This document shows positions 23,003 to 34,936 of a stretch of 64,000 nt of DNA, in pieces. The position numbers and the translations under genes were made by a program. Where the stretch lies: positions 21,763,017 to 21,827,016 of the forward strand of contig CM038466.1 in the NCBI GenBank assembly GCA_021464415.1, read 5' to 3'. Numbering within the stretch: position 1 is the first letter of the stretch; each line of letters begins with the position of its first letter. The notes beneath the pieces are model-generated. The model did no database searches, was not told the DNA's origin, and was given only the letters and a program-made list of their open reading frames with translations. Source of the stretch: Lonicera japonica. Lineage: Eukaryota > Streptophyta > Magnoliopsida > Dipsacales > Caprifoliaceae.

Positions 23003-24037
23003 ATGGATTGCGTCAAAGGGGCACTCAAAACCAATTTTATCCCGGAGATTGTCGTCAAACAAACCCACCAACCCTTTTCCGACGACTTCTTGACGGCCGG
23101 CGACGACTTCTTCGTTGACGAACTTCTCGACTTTTCTAAAGCAACCACCGAAGAAGATACCTATGTAGAGGAAGAAGAAGAAGAAGAAGGCAAAAAGAAG
23201 TTGTCGTATTTGTCTATTTCACTTCCTCAAAAAACAGACTACTCCGGCCATACCACAAGCAATTTCTCTGTTCCTCAGAGCGAACTATGTGTACCTGTAA
23301 GTTTAGCCAAGCCCACCGCCTCACTCATTTGGCTTCCGTTCCGCCTTTGATAATTTTATTTCTAACTAATTGGGCCCTTTTTACAGGCGGATGACTTGGC
23401 GGACCTTGAATGGTTATCTCATTTCGTCGATGATTCCTTCTCCGCCTACTCTCTATCTTACCCCGTACCAAAATCGATAGACAATCCGTCGGTCAACCGC
23501 CCTCAACCGGAATTTCCGGTTTTAGATAAACCAAGTTTTGCGACTCCGGTTCAGACCAAGGCCAGAAGTAAACGACCAAGGACCGGCGGCCGAGTTTGGT
23601 CATTCCGGTCCGGTTCGCTGACCGAGTCTGCTACGTCATCTTCCTCCTCCTCGTCTTGTACTACGTCGCCTTTGGACACGTGGCTTGTTTACAATGACCC
23701 AGCGTTGACAGCTGAGTCTCTCCTGGTCGGTGAACTTCCGGCCAGGAAGCAGAAGAGAAGAGTGGCGGCAGAGGGCGGAGGCGCCCTGCCCCGGCGGTGC
23801 AGCCACTGCCTTGTCCAGAAAACCCCACAGTGGCGGGCTGGACCACTCGGTCCAAAAACGCTCTGTAATGCTTGCGGGGTTAGGTACAAGTCAGGTCGGC
23901 TCTTGCCCGAATACCGACCCGCATGTAGCCCGACTTTTTTGAGCGAGGTACACTCGAATAACCACCGGAAAGTGCTGGAAATGCGGCGGAAGAAAGAAGG
24001 TGAAACGGGTTTTGTTGACCCGCCGGTGGGTTCATAG
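23003..24037 (+). CDS. GATA zinc-finger transcription factor (GATA5/6/7-like, subfamily I), two exons
   Basis: Exon 1 is 23003-23296 (98 codons) and exon 2 is 23387-24037. The 90-bp intron starts GTAAGT and ends TTACAG, in phase 0. The joined product is 314 residues. It begins MDCVKGALK, then has an acidic, DF-rich segment (FVDELLDFS) and an E run near residues 55-63. The conserved [18 protein letters not shown] motif starts right at the exon junction. A basic ARSKRPR patch follows, then a serine run. One C-x2-C-x18-C-x2-C GATA finger (Cys 236, 239, 258 and 261; TPQWRAGP and [14 protein letters not shown]) leads to the tail ending in MRRKKE. This order is typical of the plant class with one C-terminal finger closest to Arabidopsis GATA5/6/7. 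It should be a nuclear protein binding WGATAR sites, as its family does; the target genes cannot be read here. All key residues are intact. The exact paralogue is unsettled, so no symbol is given. Confidence 0.95.
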
Positions 24038-24222
24038 TTTTTGAAGAGTCCTGTTTGGTTTAGAAAAATAGAAGAAAAAACTAGTAACGCAATGCTCTTG
24101 GTACTTGTAGGTTAGGATTTCATGTAGCAACCAACTAGGAGACTTCTATGTAGCCGGTTTCAAAATTTTCTATATATTTCTTCTTTTGAGTTTTACTTAT
24201 CTATTATGCAAAAAAAAAAAAA
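24038..24222 (+). terminator. Probable 3' untranslated region of the GATA gene
   Basis: After the TAG stop the sequence becomes AT-rich, with T-rich and TATATAT elements (about 24170-24200) of the kind found near plant polyadenylation sites, then a run of A residues at about 24210-24222. No canonical AATAAA is obvious. The exact cleavage site cannot be set from sequence alone. Confidence 0.35.
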
Positions 24223-25765
24223 ATTAAAAAAATTGTGTTTTGTTGACCCATTAGGTGGCAATCGGTGACAAAAGCATTATTAATCATTTTTAAAAAGTAT
24301 TTTAAATTTCAACTATATAACTTTTTATTCATTATACATCAACAAAATTTAAAACATAAATCCCTTGTCTAGTAACATGAGGTTACATAACTGATTGCCA
24401 TATACATTATATGAACCATTGAAGAATTGGGTATAGGGTTTAAATAATACCCCGGCCCTTTTTTTTAAGTAGTGGTATATCAAAATTGATTAATTTATGG
24501 ATTAAACTTGGATAGTATTTACATGTATTCTAATAACATATATAATAAGAATTTAATATAGAAAGAATAATATCACAAAAGACATTAACCGTGGCATAGA
24601 TTATCATGTAATATGTAATTTTTTTTTCTTATATATTTCCAACAAGGAATTTAGTAGGATCATTTTTTGTTTACTCGATCAAATTTTATTTAAAAATACA
24701 TAACCTGCATGTTCGTTGTTACATATAAAAAAAACAAAAGAAAAATCTAATGAACGCATGCATTAGAAAATTGTACTTAATTTAATTATTATTAAAAAAT
24801 TGTTAACTTAGAAATAGCTCATGTAACTTTAATGTGGCGAGTTATTTTTGGGCTGGGGCGGGGGTTCAGAATTTTCAAATTAAAACCAGTCTTAAGTCGG
24901 GTTGGGGCAAGAAATGTCGGGGCGGGTCGGGTGGTCTTGATACCTTATTATGTGGGAAGCCGTTGAAAAGCGAAAACATTATGATGGGGGACACGAGACT
25001 AAGGTGAGGCAACAATGTACGTGGCGTTGGGTGTACGCATTCATTGCAGTTACTACCGTCTGATTTATATTCAACTTCTTTTTGGGAGTCTGTGGTGGTG
25101 GGGCCAAACGTACATCAGTGGTGTCTGCGATGGTGGTGAGAGTATCTTAGCCTCCCCTCTCCAATAGTAGTATGAATTATTTTTGGGGGAGGGGAAGTTG
25201 ATGTGGACCACACTTGTTGGATATCGCATTGACACATTGGGACGTACACTTTTGTTATGCATCCAAATGTTAGATATTTTAGTTTAATTAATAGGCAAAA
25301 TTTACACTTGATATTTGTTACTATAGTTGTTTTTGGTGAATAATTTGTAAAAATTATTATAAATTTATTTTTATTGTTAAAGCAATAATTTTACTATAAT
25401 GTTAATATTTTTTAAGGAATACAAATTTCAAACTAATTCGTGCTGAAATATGCAATTTATTTTTTGTTGCGAGATTTTGTTATATTGATTTTTACTTATA
25501 TCTTAAAATAAGATGAAATTATCAATTTAGGATGAAAAATATTTGTGAGACCTAGAAAGAAAAATCAATTAAGTTTACGAGCACATTGATGATTTAGTAG
25601 TTGCGTGTGCAATTTTTTATTAATAACTCTTGATGTTATTCATGCTTTGAATATGTTTTTGTATTTAACCTTCAAAGGATAATTCATTCTAAAGATGTCA
25701 AAGGCACAAAGTTTACAATGTATATCTCATAACATACTATTCATTTCATTGGAAAGTGAGATTAA
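24223..25765. other. Noncoding region downstream of the GATA gene
   Basis: No gene is seen. A short GC-rich island at about 24845-24940 contains several ggcgggtcgggt-like G-rich phrases, out of step with the AT-rich surroundings. The stretch at 24960-25260 is also less AT-rich but has no coding signal that I recognise. Confidence 0.5.
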
Positions 25766-26537
25766 GGATTCGTTTGATAACAACATGAAAAATAAAAATA
25801 AAAAATAGATGATTTTTGTGAAGAAGTTGAAAAAAAAACCTTGAGAGATATGATAACATGTTTTCTTACCTTATGACTTTTTTCAAGGAAAAGTTTTCTT
25901 TGGTGGTTGAAGAAGAATTTTTTGTTCCACAAAACTTAATTAAAAATGAAGTACATCTACTAATAAAAACGAGCACGAGAGAGAGAGCATATTATTAAGT
26001 GTGTTTGATTGGGAGTATTTTTTATGGAAAATACCCATTTTTCACTTGATTTGACAACTTAAGATGTTTGATTGACTTATTTTTCTAGGGAAAATATTTT
26101 CCAACTTTTGCTCACACACTTACATTTTCCTTAATTTTCTTTTATTTTTATTTTTTAGGCAATTGATGGTTTTCGAGACAACATTTTACCCATTTTCTAC
26201 ACTAAAAATGCTATAACTTAAACTATAAAATTCAAAATTTAATAAAAATTTTAATTTAAAATCTACTCATGATCAATTAAACAAGATCCATCATGACTAT
26301 AAAATTATGTAAAACAAAATACCCATAATTTTTTCTACATTAAAAATGCCACAATACAACCAATATTTTCGGGAGAAAATTAAGACAATCAAACACATTT
26401 AATTACATTTTCCATGCAACTCAATTCTACATCATTAATTTTCTTTCCATAAATCTCAATTATCAAACGCACCCTTTCCATCTTCTAACACAATCAAGTA
26501 TTTTTATTTTTCTTTTCCACGTTATTATCAAACGGTT
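25766..26537. mobile_element. Terminal-inverted-repeat element hosting a nested MITE
   Basis: The left end (ggattcgtttgataacaaca, then a gaaaaataaaaata stretch) is the reverse complement, with mismatches, of the right end (a tatttttatttttcttttcc stretch, then ttattatcaaacggtt). The ends pair over roughly 40 bp. No transposase is encoded. A second inverted-repeat element (25999-26472) lies inside, which explains most of the internal length. No certain target-site duplication; hAT-like is a guess. Confidence 0.6.
25999..26472. mobile_element. Inner MITE nested in the 25766-26537 element
   Basis: The left end is GTGTGTTTGATTGGGAG, followed by tttatggaaaatac. The right end reads tttccataaatctcaattatc then aaacgcacc; its reverse complement, GGTGCGTTTGATAATTGAG followed by atttatggaaa, matches the left end. 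No coding sequence is present. Confidence 0.6.
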
Positions 26538-27119
26538 TTCAAAATTACAAAAAAATTACTTATGTACTAACTTTTAATTTTGCCCAGCCGGAAGAATGAA
26601 TTATTCCTGTATTTTGAATTTTGGTTAATTGTTTTGTCTAAAAGATGTTAGACAAATTGAATTATATGTATAATTAGGTACTTTATTCATATTAGCCCAA
26701 AGACAAATGGGCTAACCACACCCAGCAAAAGACAGAAAAATGAGCTAGCCCATGTGATATGTGGGTTCGGTTGATGATTTTTGCTTGACGAATGGCATTT
26801 GGGTAGTAGTACACGTGCCAACCATGTGATAGAAATAATAGTAGTTGAGGTCCATTAGCATTTTGGACCGTCCATAACTTTTATTTGTTTTGACGGAAGG
26901 TTTAATTAAAGTTGTTTTGAAAATACTACGAGCATGGAGAGGAGATTGGAACCAGAACTTTTTAAATAAAAGGTAAAGTTCGATACCATTTGAATTAAAT
27001 TTCTTTTGCGATAATAAATACTTTTAAACTCCATCAGTCAATAATATATTATCTGTCAAAGGGTACTACAGTGTCATTTGATGATTATTAAAGGCCTTGG
27101 AACTAAATTTTGTCTCCCT
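26538..27119. other. Noncoding spacer
   Basis: No gene or clear element is seen between two inverted-repeat elements. Confidence 0.5.
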
Positions 27120-27122
27120 TAA

Positions 27123-27802
27123 GGGCTCGTTTGGTTCGATCTTTTGAGGATTCCTAAAATCCTAAATTCCATTCCATGAATATTATTTTGCTTGGTTGGA
27201 GTTTTAGGTAGGAATTTAGGATTCCTAGGAATCCTAAATTCCCCCATTTTGTCAAAATCGATTCCCTTATAAATTGGGAGGAATCTTGGATTCCCAATTT
27301 GAGGAATTCTTTTTTTTTTGTCCAAAAACTGTTTTTTTTCCAGAAAATGAAAAAAAAAAATTCCCAAAAAATGAAAAAAATTATTTTTTTCCCAGAAAAT
27401 GAAAAAAAACAAATTTCCCAGAAAATTTAAAATATTATTTTTTCCCCAGAAAGTGAAAAAAATTATTTTTTTCCAGAAAATGAAAAAAAAAATTCCCAGA
27501 AAATAAAAAATATTATTTTTTCCCCAGAAAGTGAAAAAAATTATTTTTTTCCAGAAAATGAAAAAATATATTTTTTCCCAAAAAATGAAAAAAATTATTT
27601 TTCCACAGAAAATGAAAAAAAAAATATTTTTCCCAGTAAATGAAAAAAAAATTCCAGAAAAAAAAATAAAAATTTGCCGAGTTCATTCCTAAAACCCCAA
27701 CCAAACGAGCATTAATGAAATCCAATAAAGGATGCCAAGAATAAAGATTTCCTGGCATCTAGAATGCCAATTCCATTCCTAAAGCTCGAACCAAACGAAC
27801 CC
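27123..27802. mobile_element. PIF/Harbinger-like element, 680 bp, TAA target-site duplication
   Basis: The ends read GGGCTCGTTTGGTTCG on the left and, in reverse complement, GGGTTCGTTTGGTTCG on the right. Each end is flanked by TAA (27120-27122 and 27803-27805). These are the marks of Tourist/PIF-Harbinger MITEs. A second, inner pair of similar ends exists (tgcttggttggagttttagg at about 27190 and ccaaccaaacgagc at about 27698), pointing to a nested or rearranged copy. The middle holds a tandem array. Reading frames on the minus strand (rich in F, L and K) come from that array and are not genes. Confidence 0.8.
27336..27665. repeat. Degenerate tandem array of about 30-bp units inside the Harbinger-like element
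   Basis: About ten units of the form ccagaaaatgaaaaaa plus an attattttttt stretch follow one another, with varying A and T run lengths. Slippage in the A/T runs and unequal exchange would explain its expansion. Confidence 0.75.
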
Positions 27803-27805
27803 TAA

Positions 27806-28916
27806 AGCTCTTAGAATTCTTGAAGTTTGTTGGGAATTAAGCTCCTCTCAATGGTTGGTATCACTTAGGTAATTATCTTTTTTTTGAAACAGAGGACTAA
27901 GAACCCGTAATAGCAATATTACCAAAATAACCAGCCAAAAATCACACAATAAAACAAACCATAAAACAGGGACAAGCAATGTACAGAGAAAACCCCATCT
28001 TTTATATTATTCACTCAACAATATATAAGGAAATACATATTACAAGTTTGGATCTGAGTCCCACAACTCTCTCCTCTCTAAATCTGTTTTCTCTTTCTAA
28101 AAGTACATAACATACATATGTGTCCTAAGTTATACAACTCAGTTATATATATTATAGCAAATATACATTTGAATTTCAAATTTTGAATTGCCTTGGAGCT
28201 TAGGAGAATCATGCTTACTTGTTGCAGCAAGCTACATTTGACTAGCAAGGCCATACTCTTACCATGCAACATGCAACATGCAATATGCACCATGCGGTCC
28301 ATGCATCCATTCACCCACAGTAGTAATTATTGATTCCATCAACTCAATGTCATGCACCAAAAACTAAGTAGTTTTGGCTTATTTGAGAACCCACGAATTT
28401 TAGCCAAGTCCCCCACACATTATTTACCCAAATATCTACCCCAGATTGTAATTCATTTGCCCCACTTACTGTGCTGGATGCCTACCGCGTGTCCACATTG
28501 AACCTAGTATGCCACAACTGCATCTAGGTACTTATAATACCTCTTAATGAAATTGCCAAAGCAGTAGCCGTACACATCAACTCCCACAAGCAGAATTTGT
28601 CCTCCCACAGTGCCCACTGTCGAAAATGTATGAGTCACGCACTTTAGGGTATTTCCCCCCCTTAATATACCAATTAATGAAAAATCTCATGTGGTATTAG
28701 TGCACATCAAGTCACACAAGTTAGTGTTGCTTAAGTTTCCGCACATTTAGACAAATTTTCACAACGCAAACAGCTGGCAGAGACTTTTTATATCGCAACC
28801 TACCCGCACATGAAGCCTATAGAATTCTACACCTTTCGTTTTTCCAGGGCACAACTAGTTAATGGGTGACAACCAAGTTATGCGGAATCCGTGTTAACTC
28901 AATTAGTTGCTAATAG
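27806..28916. other. Noncoding stretch
   Basis: No gene is seen. The region is somewhat richer in C than its surroundings (about 28380-28680) but gives no recognisable protein or RNA. The short reading frame at 28078-28314 has no domain and overlaps repeated 'catgcaacatgcaa' phrases. Confidence 0.45.
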
Positions 28917-29180
28917 TTGGGTCAAATGTAATACGGATGGCCTCTAGCTAAGCATGATGTAGCTGCTTGTGGTGGTTTATTTAGGGACAGTAGTAGCAAG
29001 TGTTTGTTCAAAAACTGCGCAGTGCTTTGGCTTGTTTTGCTGAGTTTAATAGGGGTCTGTGGAGTAAGTTTTTACTAGAGGGTGGAGAAGGATTTGGTTT
29101 GAGATGGACTCGATCATCTCTTACCTCCCTGAATCTCTTCTGAAAAGATTATGCTCCTTTTGGCAATTAAAGAAGGAGAC
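28917..29180 (+). pseudogene. RNase H-like domain fragment from a retroelement
   Basis: Plus-strand frames give WVKCNTDG at about 28918, then after a frameshift DVAACGGLFRDSSSKCLF. This pattern (xVKxNTDG, then CGGxxRDxxG) is the first part of the RNase H domain found at the C-terminus of plant L1 elements and of stand-alone RVT_3 genes. Later sequence decays with stops. The orientation is opposite to the large LINE just downstream, so it is a separate insertion or relic. Not functional. Confidence 0.65.
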
Positions 29181-31883
29181 GGGAGATGTATCAGACTAGA
29201 CTATACTTGAGGAGATACATGTAATTTAGATTTTTTTGTATCTTTAGGTACATAAATGTTCTTTCTACAAAAAAAAAGGTACAGAAATGTTCCTGCATGT
29301 ATCTTGTCTTACTATACTTTTGTCTTTTGATGATTTTCATTGGTGGTATGATATTACCTTTTTTTGGGTACACAAAGGAAAAAAAAACAAACAACTAAGA
29401 ACACCTTGGGTAACCAACCCCCATGGCATCTGCTTCAAGCAGGCCTTTCACCACCGAAGGCATGTGATTGAAAACTTCCAGCTTTTCTATTTAGTTTACT
29501 CCAATTTTCACCATAGCATCCGCACATCTATTGCCTTCTCGAAAGGTGTGATTGATAGATAAGTTGAGCTTGAGCATAATGCTTTTGTAGTCCTAGATTA
29601 GCGGTTTAAGAGGGTGATCCTCATAATCTTTTCCCTTCAACAGGTCCATCACGTTCTTAGAATCCACTTCCACAATAGCATATAGCCAGTTCTTCTTCTT
29701 TATCAGCACCATCGCTTCTCTAACAGCCCCCAGCTCTGCTTCCAGAATGTAGCCTTCCCGATAAAACATGCGAAGCCCTCAAGCCATCTCCCTTGATCGT
29801 CACGCGCTACTCTTCCAAAACCTGCTGGTCCGAGATTTCCTAAGCAGCTACCATCCGTATTAACCTCACTATAACTGTGAGAGGAAAATTCCAATTAATA
29901 AGGGAGACTTGGTCACTATTTTGAAAGCCCGAGCTTTGCTTAAAAGCATAAAGAATGTTGCAATCGAGATAGTTTCCAATCTCAACATGACATTATCAAA
30001 CTCAAACTTGTTTCTGGCTTTCCATATGCTCCAAAGTTCGAGATAAAGAAAATATTAGCATTTTGAGAATCATCCCCAGACAGATTATTCCTAACATTTC
30101 TGTCCAGCCATTATTTAAAATCTATATTAGCATAATTATCAATAGTCAAATTCGAAGGAGTAGCGTTCCATACCTCAACCGCTCTAGCACAATATCTGAA
30201 AATATGATCATTATTTTCTAGGATACCACAAAGCTTACAACACCCCAATGTGTTCATGCCTTTAATCATTCTTTGGTGGTTAGATAAATTTTTTCCATGT
30301 CGAATCGTCTAGAGGAACATAATTAGTTTACGAGGAATGCGTAACTTCCACAACCAATTCCAATTAGTTTTCTCTGAACCTACTACCTCAGTGATAACAT
30401 CGTAACAAGATTTTATAGAGAATTTACCTGAACTTACCTTGCTCCAGGATGATGTATCTTCATTCATGTTGTTTTACGGAATAGGAGTGTTCAAAATATC
30501 ATTTTTACAAAATCTGGGGATCATGTGGTCAATGAGAGCCGTGTTCCAATCTTTGCTAATGGGATTGATGATGTCCTTCACAGTTATAGTATTCATAGTA
30601 ACATCATTTAGAGTGATCAAATCAGAGATTCTATAGTCACCACACTATTTATCATCCCATAAAAAAATGGATTTACCATTCCATATAACCCATTTAGTGT
30701 TGTCAGACAGAATATTGGAGAATATCCCTCCAAATGTGAGATAAAGTGCTTTTCTTTTTCTAGTCACATGGGTGTTTCCCACACATATACTTCCTTTTTA
30801 ACATTTCCACCAAAAGATTCTTGTCTTCTTTCATTAACTTCCAACATAATTTGGTAATCGTAGTCTTATTAGTGGCTGTTGCGGATCTGATCCCCAGCCT
30901 CCTTGTTTTTTATGCTTACACATAGTTTGCCAATTCACAATGTGAGTTTTCCTAACCGTGCCCGTTCCCCCCCATAGGAAATTCCTACCAATTTTATCTA
31001 TAGAATTGCACACAGAGCTAAGAAGAAGAGCGGTTTGCATCACATAGGTGGGCATAATGTTCAGAACAGATTGGACGAGAGTGTGCTTTCCCCCTAGGGA
31101 AAGGAATTTCGATTTCCACCTACTTAACCTTTTCCTCATCTTCTCTACAATGTAATTGTACTCATTCTTACTTCTTATCCCATGAATAAGGGGAGTACCC
31201 AGGTACATACTTAGATTATCAGTCATACTTATGCCACTTTGAAAGCTGATAGCAAGTTTTTCTCTTCTAGTAGTGTTCTTAAAAAAGAATTTTTTTGATT
31301 TATTAAAATTTATCGTTTGGACAATTTATGAGCAAATTCATCAAAACATGTCCATCACCGTAGCATAGTTCATACTGTCCGCTTTAGCAAATAAAATAAG
31401 ATCACCCGCAAAAAAGATGTGAGAGATTATAGGGCCGTTCGGGGAAGCCCTAATGCCCTCCCAGGCACCACAGTTAACCTTTTTAAGAATAAGGCCCGAG
31501 CGATACTCCACGCAAATCACAAAGAGGTACGGGGATAGAGGGTCCCCTTGTCTCAAACCTCTTTTTTTATTAATGCTGGGTAAGGGTTCGCCATTCCACA
31601 ACACCTTAGTGTCTCCGCCCGAGACACAACTCATGATCAATCTTATCCATTTTTAGTTAAGGTTAAAATTTTCAAAGGCCTTAGCAAGGAACTCCCAGCT
31701 TACTTTGTCGTAAGCTTTCTCTAAGTCAATTTTAAAAATCATGCCTTTTTTCTTCCCTTTCAACTTCTCTTGAAAATGAATTATTTCTTGGGCGATGATA
31801 ATATTATCCGCCGTTTGGCGTCTTGGGGGAAAACTAGATTGGTATGGGCCAATTAATTTTCCCAAAAGAGGTCGGATTCTATT

Positions 31884-33308
31884 TATAGGTCAGAAAATAC
31901 CCTAGAGGGGGGTGAATAGGGTTTTTAAAACTTAATGGGATTTTTAAAATTAATTTTAAAATATTCGATGTCTATATCAATCAAGCAAACAAGAAATAAA
32001 GATAATTCCAATCACAAGGTGCAAATAACACAATATAAGAGTTCAAGAGATAGAAAGATTAAACCGATCAAAGTCGAAGACTTTTTGTCCACACGGTTCT
32101 GCTTGTTAGCCCCTACTTCTGCACTCGGTTAGCACCCCAAGAAATTCCACTATAACCGATCTTTTTTCGGGTGAAGATCAAACATCTACAAGTGTATTCT
32201 TCTCACACACTGTTACAAGTATTGAATCTCTCTCAATACTCACACAAGAATTCACTCTTGCTATCTTAAGAGATAAACCTCTCTTAATGTTTGAAAGAAA
32301 TGATTTGTTGACTAACACCAATGTACAATAGCTCTATAGTGTATAAAGATTACAACTTAAGCTCACACTAAGAGATATCAAATTTGATCAATAAGTTCTA
32401 GCTCAAAATGGTTGTGATTGATCAAAAGAAAATGTCTTTGAATCTTTGAATATTGAATGTAGATAAATAGAATAGTGTAGGAATGATTCAAGAGTGTTTA
32501 AATAAGTCTTAGATGGTGTATATATAGTCTAGGAAACCATATGGCCGTTTGGAGGGAGTTGGTAGAAGTTTGGTACCAAAAGTGGTAAAAAATCTGAAAT
32601 CCAACGGCTAATTTCTGGGCCATCAGTCGACTGAGCAAGGCTCATCAATCGACTGAGTGACCATCAGTCGACTGAGCAAAGCCCATCAGTCGACTGATGG
32701 TCCCCTCTGGTCTGCTGCCAGATTGACCAAAAATCCCATTTTTCATACTTTTGCAAATTAGTTCAAAAATCAATTTTGAAGCTAAGGGGTGTTTAAAAAT
32801 AAGTTTCTAAGACTTCTATAATGTAAAGAGCTCCGAAATGAGTTCGTTTAATATTTAAAATGAATTTGTTCCAAAACGGTTTTTCCCGAAAATAAGATTT
32901 TTGAAGGAAACTTGATTCAACTTTTAATTTGATCAATCTTATAATATTGAAACATTGTATGAGCTATTTATGATGATCAAATGAGAATCTTTACAAGGAT
33001 ACTAAGGTACTCACTCACATATGCAATAACGAGTCTTCGAGGGCTTTGTTTGTTTCTTCGTTTCTTTTCTTCCTTGGCTCATTGTACTTTAGAAATCTCA
33101 TTGAGAATGCATTGACAAGAATTGTGTGAGGTGAAAGACTTTGATTGCAATGCTTTGTAGATGAATGATCTTGATTCCGGCTTTTCGGTTAATTCCATGT
33201 ATGATCAATTTCATTGTGGCTATAACTTAAAACATCAACTAAGTTAAATTACACAAGATTAAGTTTATTGTAATTATTAAAACAAGATTAGTGACTATCA
33301 AGTCAACA
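31884..33308 (-). mobile_element. 1425-bp insertion in the LINE, probably a solo LTR
   Basis: Both sides carry the 5-bp sequence CTATT (31879-31883 and 33309-33313). The LINE reading resumes exactly when the insert and one CTATT are removed: VLVN on one side joins RIRPLLGKLIGPY on the other. On the minus strand the insert begins TGTTGACTTG and ends GACCTATA. A 5-bp duplication and a TG start fit an LTR retrotransposon. The end is TA instead of CA, which one C-to-T change would explain. No gag-pol coding sequence and no second LTR are present, so a solo LTR is the simplest reading. The phrase 'ctagaggggggtgaatag' lies near the plus-strand left end. A short tandem repeat sits inside. Confidence 0.7.
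32621..32701. repeat. Four tandem units built on a palindromic CAGTCGACTG core
   Basis: Four copies of atcagtcgactga or a one-base variant follow each other with a period of about 20-22 bp, separated by variable gc-rich linkers. Each core is a perfect or near-perfect palindrome. It lies inside the solo-LTR-like insertion. Confidence 0.8.
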
Positions 33309-34936
33309 CTATTAACGAGCACTTTGGTAAGAATCTTGTACGAAACATTGCATAAAGTTATAGGTCTAAACTGGTTAATGGTTTCAGGGTTATCCACCTT
33401 AGGGATCAAAGTGATAAAACACTTGTTCAGGCTCGTGGGAAAACTTTCCTTTAAAAAATTGTTTTAATTAAATCACACAAATTCGGGCCTATAGTCTCCC
33501 AGCATTGTTGATAGAGAATAGGCTGAATGCCCTCAGGCCCGGGGGCTTTGAGGGCCCCAATACCATCTGCAGCATTTTTAATCTCCCACTTAGAAATATC
33601 ATAATTGAGTCTACAATTATCAATACTAGTAAATCTTCCCACCATGGGAATATGGGACCAATCAATATTCAAGGTATTATGGTAATCAAACAGCTCATTA
33701 AACTGGGAAACAATATGTTTAGACAAAATAGAGGTATCATCAGTCCAGACATTAGAGACTTTTAGCCGATCAATCTTATTTTTCTTTCTTCTGATAACTG
33801 TGGATAAGTGAAAAAATTTTGTATTCATATCGCCCTCCTTGAGCCATTGAATTCGAGATTTTTGAAGCTAGAATAATTCCTCATGTTTCAAAACTTCCTA
33901 GCAGTCTTTAAACAACTTACGTTCGAGGGTATCCAAACTATGAGTAAAATTGGATTATTGAGCGATTTGAATACTTTCTAACATAGCTTTGATCCTCTTC
34001 TTGGTGTGAAAAATATTTCCGTACACTTCATGGTTCCAGATTTTAGCATTTTCAGTAAATTTGTTTAAATTTGCACTAAAGTCATTATTCTGGTTCCACG
34101 AGTTAATAACTAAAGGTTTAAATTCAAGATGTTAAAACTAACCGGATAAGAGTTTAAAGGGTTTAGAAATAGCATGAGTAGGCTTCATACCTTCGATTGC
34201 AATCAACACCGGGCAGTGGTCCGAGTAGGTGCGGAGAGAGGTTCCTAACATAAGCATTCGAAAATGCCAGCTGCTATTCCGAGTTCGCCATAGCGCGGTC
34301 TAACCTAACCATAGTCTTCTCCATGCCCTTTCTACCATTTGTTCATGTAAGTTTAGGCCAGTACACCCCAAATCTTTCATCTCACAGTCCTGCATGTAGT
34401 CTACAAATTTCCTTGTATTGTTGCTGCTGTTGCCTTGGGAACTGAAACTATGTTTTTCGGAGGCCTTCGCGTGATCATTAAAATCACCTGCCATAAGCCA
34501 CAGTTTACTGTTACTCATATGCAAACCCATAATTCAATCCCAGAAGTTGTTAGAGCTATTCTTAGGCAGCGGGCTGGCGTAGACCATTGAAAGTAACCAT
34601 TGCTCGTAGTTGCTTCTGGTAACAATGAACTAAATGACCTGAGACGTCATTTGGAAGGTTTTGATTGAGACAATGTCCTTGTTCCAAAAGACCCATATAC
34701 CACCCATGCGCCCTTGGGGATCAATATGAGCATTATCAGTGAGATCAAAACGATTGAAGTACCCATTCATACTTTCGAAAGTGACTTTGGTCTCAAGGAG
34801 GATAAGAACTTTCGGTTTATGTTCCTCTATTAAATATTTCATATTATTCTTGAAAGAAGTGTTGCCGGCTCTGCGGCAGTTCCAAAAGAGTATCTTCATG
34901 GATAACAAATCAGGGAGATCGGGAAAGAGATCCTTA

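Larger units (their letters stand above)
29395..34899 (-). pseudogene. LINE ORF2 polyprotein (endonuclease, reverse transcriptase, RNase H), disrupted
   Basis: From 34899 the frame starts MKILFWNCRRAGN and contains LLETKV and, after frameshifts, AGDFNDH (about 34490), the landmarks of an APE-type endonuclease. The pre-RT segment NTKFFHLSTVIRRKKNKI and GIGALKAPGPEGIQPILYQQ follows (33828-33451). The RT core gives NQFRPITLCNVSYKILTKVL, GPYQSSFPPRRQTADNIIIA, KIDLEKAYDKVSWEFL, GLRQGDPLSPYLF and FAGD in place of FADD. Next come YLGTPLIHG, a zf-RVT-like segment (GMNTLGCCKLCGILENNDHI, about 30280-30210) and RNase H (VNTDGSCLGNLGPAGFGRVA, EVDSKNVMDLLKG, HTFREGNRCADAMVKIG). The last block reads MGVGYPRCS and stops at 29395. 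A 1425-bp insertion splits the RT between its first and second motifs. The lost catalytic Asp, the stops and the insertion make it inactive. Confidence 0.9.

Noticed and set aside
23661..23942. Reading frames overlapping GATA exon 2 in other frames and on the minus strand
   Set aside because: They are shadows of the GC-richer GATA coding exon.
27119..27758. Minus-strand reading frames rich in F, L and K
   Set aside because: They arise from the A/T-rich tandem array inside a Harbinger-like MITE.
32621..32701. Evenly spaced palindromic repeats as a CRISPR array
   Set aside because: The host is a plant, the spacing is too short and the linkers are related to each other; this is a minisatellite inside a transposon.
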